From positions 46,754-110,753 of the forward strand of contig NZ_DAIQRQ010000011.1 of assembly GCF_036786105.1 (NCBI RefSeq): a stretch of DNA of 64,000 nucleotides, read 5' to 3'. Positions 14,984 through 21,767 of the stretch are shown here, piece after piece. Numbering within the stretch: the stretch's first letter is position 1; each line of letters begins with the position of its first letter. A model generated the notes under the pieces. It did no database searches. It was not told the DNA's origin and was given only the letters and a program-made list of their open reading frames with translations. The position numbers and the translations under genes are program-made. Source of the DNA: Ohtaekwangia sp036786105. GTDB lineage: Bacteria > Bacteroidota > Bacteroidia > Cytophagales > Cyclobacteriaceae.

Positions 14984-15679
14984 TTATTGATCTCTTCTTC
15001 TGCGGAAGTTTTGACCGCCACCTTTGTTCTTGTTGAACGGACGGTGCCCACCACCGCCTTGTGAGCGCTGGTGCTGATGTCCGCCATTGCCTTGTGGTCT
15101 TGCTTTCTTACGCTCCTTGTATAATTTTTCAAAGAGATTGTCTTCGCGCACTTTGTCGATCGTCATATTCAACGCACCGCCAGACATTTGCTGAATGTCG
15201 CGAAGAATCACAGAGTCATCCAGAGGTTCTTTATTCCAGTTAGCGTAGAAAGTTTTCATCAACTTGCCGAGATATATAATAGCATCCTGACGTTCTTGCG
15301 GATCTTCCTTCTTGAGCGCTTCTTTCACCAGCTTTTCGATGTTCTTACCGTAGTGTTTGAAGCGTATGTTGCTCTGCGGGTATTCAACCTTCATCGGCTT
15401 TTTGAAGAGTGTCTCGCGCTCGGGTACAGGATAGGGATTGTTTACATCGAGGTTAAAGTCTGCAATGATGTACAAGTCATCCCACATGCGCTGCGGATCA
15501 TCTCCCTGTTCCTTTATGGAAGGAGTAAGTTGTTTGATGAGTTCTATCAGGGTATAAGAAAGCTCGGTGCGCTTTTCCTTGTCTTGTACAGTTCTGATGT
15601 ACTCCACCAGTTTCTGAACGTTGCGTCCGTATTCTTTTAGAATGATACCCGGACGTTGTGTGTTGTATTCTCCGATCAT
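14984..15679 (-). CDS. DUF4290 family protein with Gly/Arg/His-rich tail
   Basis: The 231-residue protein matches the Bacteroidota-specific DUF4290 family: EYNTQRPGIILKEYGRNVQKL at the N-terminus, then MWDDLYIIADFNLDVNNPYPVP and RFKHYGKNIEKLV, with a helical body to about residue 180. The last ~45 residues are low-complexity and strongly basic (KKARPQGNGGHQHQRSQ, GGGGHRPFNKNKGGG, FRRRRDQ), resembling the RGG-type tails of RNA-binding proteins. The function of the family is unknown. It sits directly upstream of murA and its start overlaps the stop of the PIN-domain gene by 4 nt. Confidence 0.85.
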   Translation of the reverse strand: MIGEYNTQRPGIILKEYGRNVQKLVEYIRTVQDKEKRTELSYTLIELIKQLTPSIKEQGDDPQRMWDDLYIIADFNLDVNNPYPVPERETLFKKPMKVEYPQSNIRFKHYGKNIEKLVKEALKKEDPQERQDAIIYLGKLMKTFYANWNKEPLDDSVILRDIQQMSGGALNMTIDKVREDNLFEKLYKERKKARPQGNGGHQHQRSQGGGGHRPFNKNKGGGQNFRRRRDQ

Positions 15680-16092
15680 AAATTCCTGATAAGTATTATT
15701 GGTATTTCTTTAATAGTCTTAAGACGTTTGTCATTTGTTACAAAACTCTCGCATCGGTGGTGTATAGCACAAGCGATCTGAAGGGAATCAATAGCTCTGA
15801 GCGATGTGTACTTTGCTCGTAAGGTGGCGGATATCTGTGCCACATCCCAAGTTATTGGATAGACTTCAAAAAGCGACTGTATGGTTTTTTCAAATTTGGT
15901 GGTAAGTTCTTTCTTACCCAATTTCCTTGGTTTTATCTCAACCTCGGCTGTAGTTAGCACACTTGTAGTCAGAGCAGAATTACTTCGGATAGCGTCAGCC
16001 AAATATGTACTGACTTGTTCAAAGTACGCTGGATTTTGTTCGACAAGGTAAATTGTGGGAGCTGTATCAATAAATACTTTAGAACCGGTCAT
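15676..16092 (-). CDS. PIN-domain ribonuclease, VapC-like toxin candidate
   Basis: The 138-residue protein has the PIN layout: KVFIDTAPTIYLVEQ at the N-terminus with Asp9, TTAEVEIKP with Glu50, AIDSLQIACAI with Asp102, and SFVTNDKRL with Asp121. These four acidic residues form the usual metal-binding site. PIN proteins of this length are typically the toxin of VapBC-type modules and cut tRNA or rRNA. The gene just upstream encodes a 60-residue protein that overlaps it by 14 nt, the expected arrangement for an antitoxin. Its 3' end overlaps the DUF4290 start by 4 nt. A non-toxin PIN nuclease is the alternative. Confidence 0.8.
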   Translation of the reverse strand: MTGSKVFIDTAPTIYLVEQNPAYFEQVSTYLADAIRSNSALTTSVLTTAEVEIKPRKLGKKELTTKFEKTIQSLFEVYPITWDVAQISATLRAKYTSLRAIDSLQIACAIHHRCESFVTNDKRLKTIKEIPIILIRNL

Positions 16093-16261
16093 TACTCCTC
16101 AGTCGATTAACATACTCCTGTGCGTCTTCCTTCCAGACACCACTTCCTATACCTTTAAGATCTTCCAACAACTTCAAAGCCTTTGTCTGCTTCTCTGTCA
16201 GAGGCGGTTTTGATGTGCTCTTTGGTCCGGAGCTTTTAAGTATGTTCTTTTTCGTTACCAC
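16079..16261 (-). CDS. Putative antitoxin of the PIN-domain pair
   Basis: A 60-residue basic protein (start GTG at 16261) with a lysine-rich, probably unstructured N-terminus (TKKNILKSSGPKSTSKPPL) and a helical C-terminal half (TEKQTKALKLLEDLKGIGSGVWKEDA). No standard DNA-binding antitoxin fold (AbrB, RHH, Phd) is clear by eye. The call rests on position: it lies directly upstream of the PIN gene and overlaps it. The C-terminal WKEDAQEYVNRLR helix is a plausible toxin-binding segment. Confidence 0.5.
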   Translation of the reverse strand: MVTKKNILKSSGPKSTSKPPLTEKQTKALKLLEDLKGIGSGVWKEDAQEYVNRLRSNDRF

Positions 16262-16300
16262 GTGCTAACAAAGCTACGGGATTCTACAAAAACACCAAAA

Positions 16301-18562
16301 TCAATTCTCCACAATACGAAGCTTGGCAAAGCTTAGCAGCAAGGTTTTTTCGCCAATTTCGGTAAAATTGATCTTGGCCTTACGGTCTGCGCCCGATATA
16401 TCCATTTGCAGCACGGTGCCAAACCCAAACTTCGGGTGCTCCACTTTCATGCCTTCTTTGAGGGCGGATGTATCGCTCGGAACAAAGTCGGCAGGTGCCT
16501 TGTAAGTTGTTGGTTTGGGAACCGTCGGTGTAGAAGCAATGGTCTTCTTGATTCCCGTAACCAGGTTCTTGGCATACTGGCTGCTTGGCGGTGCAGACTC
16601 GAGGCCTGAAAACTTGGTGCTTACTTTTATAAAGCTCTGGTCGATATCATCCAGGAAACGGCTCGGCTCGCAGTTCTTCAATCGGCCAAAGCGATAGCGA
16701 GTCAGAGCGTAAGAGAGGAATAAGCGCTTTTCGGCCCGTGTGATGGCTACGTAGAATAATCTGCGCTCTTCCTCCAACTCAGCTCGGGTGCTGATCATCA
16801 TTTGCGAAGGGAAGAGGTCTTCTTCCATTCCCACCATGTATACATATTTGAACTCAAGACCTTTTGCCATGTGGATGGTCATGAGTGTAACCTTATCGGG
16901 ATCTTTATCTTTATCTTCATCCTGACCGGTAACCAGCGATATCTCCTGCAGAAAAGCTCCGAGTGTTTTATCCTGGCGCTCCGGATCGTCTACATATTCT
17001 TTGATCGCGTTCAGCAATTCCTGCACGTTTTCATAGCGACTCAATCCTTCCACAGTTTTGTCTTCGTAAAGCTCACGCAGCAAGCCCGAACCTTTGGCGA
17101 TTTCAAAAGCAGCATCATAGGCATCTTTACGTTGTACTTCCAATGCGAAGCGTTTGATCATTGCTACAAAATCGGAAATCGGCCCGGCTACACGTCCGCC
17201 TACAAAAGGTTCTGAGTTTTGCAGAATTTCCCAGATGGAAGTGCCATGATCGTTGGCAGCCACCACAATTTTATCTATCGTAGAATCTCCAATGCCACGC
17301 TTGGGTAAGTTGATAATTCTACGGAATGAAGCTTCGTCCTGCTGGTTGATTGCAAAGCGCAGGTACGCCAGTATATCTTTAATCTCCTTGCGTTGATAGA
17401 AGGAGAGGCCGCCCACCACTTTATACTTGATGTTCATGCGGCGCAGCGCTTCTTCAATGGCGCGCGACTGACTGTTGGTGCGGTATAGTATAGCAAAGTC
17501 GCTGAACTTTAACTGGTACTGCATCCGTTCCTGAAAAATGGAAGTAGCAACCAACCGGCCTTCTTCATTGTCGGATACAGCTTTGATCAATTCAATGAGA
17601 TTCCCCTCTTCATTGGCAGTCCACACATTTTTAGGAAGCTGTGCGCGGTTGCGTTTGATTACCGAATTGGCAGCCTGTACTATATTTTGTGTAGAGCGAT
17701 AGTTCTGTTCGAGTTTGATGATTTTCAAATCCGGATAATCGCGCTCGAAGTTGAGTATGTTGGTAATGTCAGCTCCGCGAAAGGCATATATACTCTGCGC
17801 ATCGTCTCCCACTACGCAAACATTTTCTTTTACAGAAGCGAGCTTGCGGATGATGAAGTACTGGCACAAGTTGGTATCCTGAAACTCATCTACCAGCACA
17901 TATTGAATCCGGTGCTGATATTTATTCAGCACCTCCAGGTGTTCTTTGAAAAGTTTATCGGTGTTGAAAAGCAGGTCGTCAAAATCCATGGCGCCTGATT
18001 TGAAACAGCGCATGGCATACGTTCTATATATTTTGCCGATCTCGGGGCGCAGGTTCGCAGCGTCATCGCCCATCAGCTCTGCATTGCGCAGATAATCTTC
18101 TGGGCCGATCAATCGGTTCTTCGCTGCAGAAATTCGATTATATACTGTGCTGGGTTTATAAACGGTATCGTCAAGACCCATTTCCTTCACAATATTTTTT
18201 ATCAGCGTTTTAGAATCATCAGTATCGTAAATGGTAAAGTCGTGCGGATAACCGAGGTGATGCGCTTCAGCACGCAATATTCTGGAGAACACAGAGTGGA
18301 AGGTTCCCATCCACAAATTACGGGCATCGTGCCCTACAACTTTTTCAATACGCTCACGCATTTCTTTGGCAGCCTTGTTGGTAAACGTCAGCGCCATGAT
18401 GCTGAACGGATCAACACCTTTTTGTTGAATCAGATAAGCTATGCGGTATGTCAGCACGCGCGTTTTGCCCGAACCGGCACCGGCAATGAGCATGCACGGA
18501 CCATCGGTGTTGAGTACGCCTTCGCGCTGAGGTTCATTCAGGGTATCTAAATAATCAATCAT
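16301..18562 (-). CDS. UvrD/PcrA-type superfamily 1 DNA helicase
   Basis: ATP-dependent 3'-5' helicase for nucleotide-excision and mismatch repair or replication restart. The start is the ATG at 18562 (MIDYLDTLNEPQREGV). A farther in-frame ATG at 18583 would add seven residues. Motifs are in order: Q-motif LNEPQREGV, Walker A AGAGSGKT, TFTNKAAKEM, Walker B DEFQDTN, VVGDDAQSIYAFRGA, KLEQNYRST, MTIHMAKGLEF and FYVAITRAEKRL. The C-terminus from about residue 690 (MKVEHPKFGFGTVLQM...KINFTEIGEKTLLLSFAKLRIVE) is the Tudor-like RNA polymerase-binding domain of PcrA/UvrD. Length about 753 residues. The choice between uvrD and pcrA names is arbitrary here. Confidence 0.93.
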   Translation of the reverse strand: MIDYLDTLNEPQREGVLNTDGPCMLIAGAGSGKTRVLTYRIAYLIQQKGVDPFSIMALTFTNKAAKEMRERIEKVVGHDARNLWMGTFHSVFSRILRAEAHHLGYPHDFTIYDTDDSKTLIKNIVKEMGLDDTVYKPSTVYNRISAAKNRLIGPEDYLRNAELMGDDAANLRPEIGKIYRTYAMRCFKSGAMDFDDLLFNTDKLFKEHLEVLNKYQHRIQYVLVDEFQDTNLCQYFIIRKLASVKENVCVVGDDAQSIYAFRGADITNILNFERDYPDLKIIKLEQNYRSTQNIVQAANSVIKRNRAQLPKNVWTANEEGNLIELIKAVSDNEEGRLVATSIFQERMQYQLKFSDFAILYRTNSQSRAIEEALRRMNIKYKVVGGLSFYQRKEIKDILAYLRFAINQQDEASFRRIINLPKRGIGDSTIDKIVVAANDHGTSIWEILQNSEPFVGGRVAGPISDFVAMIKRFALEVQRKDAYDAAFEIAKGSGLLRELYEDKTVEGLSRYENVQELLNAIKEYVDDPERQDKTLGAFLQEISLVTGQDEDKDKDPDKVTLMTIHMAKGLEFKYVYMVGMEEDLFPSQMMISTRAELEEERRLFYVAITRAEKRLFLSYALTRYRFGRLKNCEPSRFLDDIDQSFIKVSTKFSGLESAPPSSQYAKNLVTGIKKTIASTPTVPKPTTYKAPADFVPSDTSALKEGMKVEHPKFGFGTVLQMDISGADRKAKINFTEIGEKTLLLSFAKLRIVEN

Positions 18563-18626
18563 ATCAGGGCGCAAATTAAACATTAAAGGTTGACTTCCTT
18601 TTAATCAATTTCAACCTTCAGTATTT

Positions 18627-19490
18627 TTGAAAAAATCTTTTTCATTGAGTTCCAAACCTACCCCCCAGGCTTCTTTTTTTCAGCACGATGGACTTAGCGT
18701 TACCGCTGTAGAATCCTGGTTTAAAGTAAAGGTTCAGCTTATAGAACGTTACGTTCAATCATTCATAGCAAATGCTTCCGGAAGAGCAGACGAAATTGTG
18801 TTCGTTGATCTTTGTGCCGGCAGTGGCTTGTTTTCGTTCGGGCATCAGAAAGAATTATTTGCAGGTGCTGGTCTCTCATTGTTGTCGTCAAATTTACCGG
18901 TATCGCGCTGGATTTTTTGTGAGCAGGATAACGACCAGCGACATGCTTTACAACAGCGTGTAACGCACTATTTCCGGAATAAAAATGTGATGATTCTGGA
19001 TGAGCCTGTTGATGCACTGGCTGATAAACTCAAGTCTGTTATTCCACAACCTGCACGCGGCAATAAAGTCGCAGTACTTTGCCTGGTCGATCCGTTCTCG
19101 TTCGAAATTCCTTACGCCACCATAGATAAACTCGCATCGCAGGGTTTTAGTTTCCTCATGCCGTTTACATGGGTAATGAATCAGCGCATGAATTATGCCT
19201 ACTACCTGGACGAGCATCGCGACAGGATAAAGCGATTCCTCGGCATTGCGGATTTGCAGCGGCTTTCCACGGTGCAAAGCAATCAGCAGTTCTATAAACA
19301 CATGGTGAGAATTTATCAGAACAACATGTTGATGCTGGGATTAAATACAGCGCTTTCAGTGCATAAAGTTGATTCCCGCTTAATGGAATTACCGGCTTTT
19401 TATATTGGTTTTTTCTCAAAGAAATTTTCAACCAAAGCCGTGCTCAATGATATTCAGGAAAGTGAGCATGTGCAGTTTGAACTATGGTAA
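18627..19490 (+). CDS. TcmP-like (three-Cys-motif partner) methyltransferase-fold protein
   Basis: The 287-residue protein has a Rossmann-type core: EIVFVDLCAGSGLFSF (residues 56-71, a class I methyltransferase motif I), WIFCEQDNDQRHALQQRV (acidic end of strand 2), and VAVLCLVDPFSFEIPYATIDKLA. This matches the general plan of 'three-Cys-motif partner' proteins (HKxxxxxxYxxxW..., yvDlFAGpG, f.e.n...). The start codon is a TTG at 18627. A second TTG at 18645 is possible and no ATG lies near, so the N-terminus is uncertain. TcmP genes usually sit beside a three-Cys-motif (phage Gp37/Gp68-like) gene, and none is here. Target unknown. Confidence 0.55.
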   Translation: MKKSFSLSSKPTPQASFFQHDGLSVTAVESWFKVKVQLIERYVQSFIANASGRADEIVFVDLCAGSGLFSFGHQKELFAGAGLSLLSSNLPVSRWIFCEQDNDQRHALQQRVTHYFRNKNVMILDEPVDALADKLKSVIPQPARGNKVAVLCLVDPFSFEIPYATIDKLASQGFSFLMPFTWVMNQRMNYAYYLDEHRDRIKRFLGIADLQRLSTVQSNQQFYKHMVRIYQNNMLMLGLNTALSVHKVDSRLMELPAFYIGFFSKKFSTKAVLNDIQESEHVQFELW

Positions 19491-19512
19491 TCTGTAATCA
19501 CATCTAAAGTTG

Positions 19513-19520
19513 TAACTTTG
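19513..19520 (+). promoter_or_regulatory. Perfect -7 element abutting the DUF3109 start codon
   Basis: TAACTTTG fits TAnnTTTG and ends only 4 nt before the ATG at 19525. If used, the transcript would begin at or next to the start codon (leaderless). No TTG box is seen at -33. Confidence 0.35.
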
Positions 19521-19524
19521 TGTT

Positions 19525-20118
19525 ATGATAAAAATTGGAGAAATCCTCATATCGGATGATGTTGTAGAGAAGGAATTTGTCTGCAACCTCGAGAAATGTA
19601 AAGGTGCGTGTTGTGTGGAGGGTGATTTTGGTGCACCGCTGGATGAAGACGAACTGGCTATACTCGAAGAGATATACCCGATTGTGAAGCCTTATCTTTC
19701 TAAAGAAGGTATTAAGGTTATTGAAAAAGAAGGCACTCACACCACCGATGATGACGGTGATCTTGTAACACCGGTGATCGATGGCCGCGAATGTGTTTAT
19801 GCTATATATGACAAGAAAGGTATATTAAAGTGCGGCATTGAGCAGGCTTACCTGGATGGAAAGATCAAATGGAAGAAACCCATTTCATGCCATCTGTATC
19901 CGATCCGCATTACATCCAAGAAAAATTTCGAAGCGCTTAATTATCACAAGTGGCACATCTGCTCGCCTGCATGCGCATTGGGAAAGGAATTGCAGGTACC
20001 GGTATATAAATTCCTGAAAGATCCACTCATTCGTAAATACGGAGAAAAGTGGTATAGCGAGCTGGTAGAAATAATTGAAACGAAGCCGAAGGAAGAAAAA
20101 CCGAAGAAAAAGAAATAG
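19525..20118 (+). CDS. DUF3109 cysteine-cluster protein
   Basis: The 197-residue protein is a DUF3109 member, a Bacteroidota family related to YkgJ-type metal-cluster proteins. Cysteines occur in three groups: C20-x4-C25-x3-C29-C30 (VCNLEKCKGACC), an isolated pair in GRECVYAIYDKKGILKCGIEQA, and PISCHLYPI plus HICSPACALG near residues 120-155. The spacing suggests an iron-sulfur or zinc site. The C-terminus is a Lys/Glu tail (KPKEEKPKKKK). It is cytoplasmic, with no signal. Its biochemical role is not established. It converges on the DprE1-like gene across a repeat-rich spacer. Confidence 0.85.
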   Translation: MIKIGEILISDDVVEKEFVCNLEKCKGACCVEGDFGAPLDEDELAILEEIYPIVKPYLSKEGIKVIEKEGTHTTDDDGDLVTPVIDGRECVYAIYDKKGILKCGIEQAYLDGKIKWKKPISCHLYPIRITSKKNFEALNYHKWHICSPACALGKELQVPVYKFLKDPLIRKYGEKWYSELVEIIETKPKEEKPKKKK

Positions 20119-20291
20119 CTTCTGGCTTCTAGCTTTTGAATATAAATCCAATGGCACAAAGAAACACGAAGTAATACAAAGTTACACGAAGATTAATCTT
20201 CTACGGATTTTCACAACATACCGCAGTATTTAAATATACTCGCAAATCTAACCACAAACGTCCAGCAGCTAGTAGCCAGCAGCTAGCAACC
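20119..20291. repeat. Inverted word tract with a 10-bp tandem array
   Basis: The left arm contains TTCTGGCTTCTAGCTTTTG just after the DUF3109 stop. The right arm (20262-20291) contains CCAGCAGCTAGTAGCCAGCA, whose reverse complement TGCTGGCTACTAGCTGCTGG is the same word string as the left arm with a few substitutions. The centre includes four consecutive 10-bp units at 20155-20194 (CACAAAGAAA, CACGAAGTAA, TACAAAGTTA, CACGAAGATT). It lies between two convergent genes. Confidence 0.65.
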
Positions 20292-20294
20292 ATT

Positions 20295-21641
20295 CTACAG
20301 TTCCAGTCCTATTCTGCGCGATAAATCGGAGCTGAACATATTATTCGGATCGTACTTGCGCTTGATCTCCAGCCACTCTTTATGTTGTGGGTACATGGCT
20401 TTGAACGTGGCTTCATCGAGGTAAGCATCTTTGCCTAAATATATACGTCCGCCCATATCGAGTACCATTTTATCGAGCTTCTCGGTGAAAGGCTTCAGTT
20501 GATCTTTGATCGGGAAGTCGATCGCAAATGTATAACCTTCAAAAGGGAAGGAGAGTAAACCTCCCTGACCTTTACCGAACTTCTTGAGTACATTCAGGAA
20601 CGGTACACAATTACTTTGCGTAATCTCCACGAGAATCTTGCGGATATTCTCGCGACCATTCTCCATCGGCAACACAAACTGGTATTGAATGAAACCACGC
20701 TTGCCATAACCGCGATTCCAGTTGTTGATCATATCCAGCGGATAAAAGAACTTGTCGTAGTGCGCTACGGGTTTGCCGCCTTTCTGCATGATATATAGCG
20801 CAGTGTTCAGAAACTTTACCGATAATGTATTGAGTGTAAAACTGGGCAGATAGAACGGAACGGTGAGTTTCGCTTTCTTTCCGAGCTTCAACGGATTCGA
20901 TTTCAAATTGGCAGGAAGGTCTGCGAGCTTCGCATGATTACCCATTGTTAACACACCACGGCCCAGGTTTTTTCCTTTCGCCATCGAATCAAGCCACGCA
21001 ACGGACGAGCTATAGTCCTTGTCGCTTTCGTCAATTGCATCCAGCATGGCATCCAGATTTTGAGCAGGCACTGCCTTCTGTACAAAGTATGTAGTCTCGA
21101 TTTTTCGCAGTTGAATCTTTGCGGTGAGAATAGTGCCGAGTAAACCAAGTCCACCGAAGTTAGCCCAGAATAAATCGCTGTTCTCTTCGCGGCTTGCCTT
21201 TACAACGCTACCGTCTGCCAACAGAATGGTGAAATCATATACACAGTTTACAAACGATCCGTCCGCATGGTGCGCTTTGCCATGCACATCATTCGCAATA
21301 GCACCGCCAATGGTAATATACTTTGTTCCGGGTGTGATCATCGGGAACCAGCCACGTGGAGCAAGATATTGAATGATGTCTTCAAGGCTTACACCGGCTT
21401 CACATTCCAGCACCCCTTTGTCTTCATCAAATGCAATGAAGCGGTTGAGCTTTTCCATTTTTACAATGGTGTGGTTCAGGTTGGTGGCCTGATCGGCATA
21501 ACTTCGGCCGAGACCGCGGGGAAGTAATTTGTTATAAGCGAGTGTATCCTTTACATCGCTGATAAGGCGTGGGTATACAACTTTACTGCGATTGGCAGGG
21601 ATGTTTCCCCAGCCGGAGAGGGTTTCTTCTTTTGGGTGCAT
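20295..21641 (-). CDS. DprE1-like FAD-dependent oxidoreductase
   Basis: The 448-residue protein follows decaprenylphosphoryl-ribose oxidase (DprE1) closely in motif order: GWGNIPANRS, LPRGLGRSYADQA, LECEAGVSLEDI, PGTKYITIGGAIANDVHGKAHH (FAD site with the His that binds flavin covalently in some relatives), DLFWANFGGLGLLGTI, FLNVLKKFGKGQGGLLSFP, and a C-terminus MYPQHKEWLEIKRKYDPNNMF...SDLSRRI. DprE1 oxidises a lipid-linked pentose for arabinan synthesis. No DprE2 or arabinosyltransferase is near, so the substrate here is unknown. The residue matching the inhibitor-reactive Cys387 of the mycobacterial enzyme is Ala373. Other aldonolactone oxidases are weaker matches. Confidence 0.8.
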   Translation of the reverse strand: MHPKEETLSGWGNIPANRSKVVYPRLISDVKDTLAYNKLLPRGLGRSYADQATNLNHTIVKMEKLNRFIAFDEDKGVLECEAGVSLEDIIQYLAPRGWFPMITPGTKYITIGGAIANDVHGKAHHADGSFVNCVYDFTILLADGSVVKASREENSDLFWANFGGLGLLGTILTAKIQLRKIETTYFVQKAVPAQNLDAMLDAIDESDKDYSSSVAWLDSMAKGKNLGRGVLTMGNHAKLADLPANLKSNPLKLGKKAKLTVPFYLPSFTLNTLSVKFLNTALYIMQKGGKPVAHYDKFFYPLDMINNWNRGYGKRGFIQYQFVLPMENGRENIRKILVEITQSNCVPFLNVLKKFGKGQGGLLSFPFEGYTFAIDFPIKDQLKPFTEKLDKMVLDMGGRIYLGKDAYLDEATFKAMYPQHKEWLEIKRKYDPNNMFSSDLSRRIGLEL

Positions 21642-21767
21642 AACTTAAAGTAACTATAGAGCGTTGCGAAAATACAGAATATTCCAATAGATGCATGGAT
21701 AAGCGAAAATGAACTTTCTGCTAACGATCTAAATCCTGTTTGGCTCACATGTTCATGCGAGGAAATG

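Noticed and set aside
20154..20194. CRISPR-like reading of the 10-bp units
   Set aside because: Units are contiguous without spacers and imperfect. This is a tandem array.
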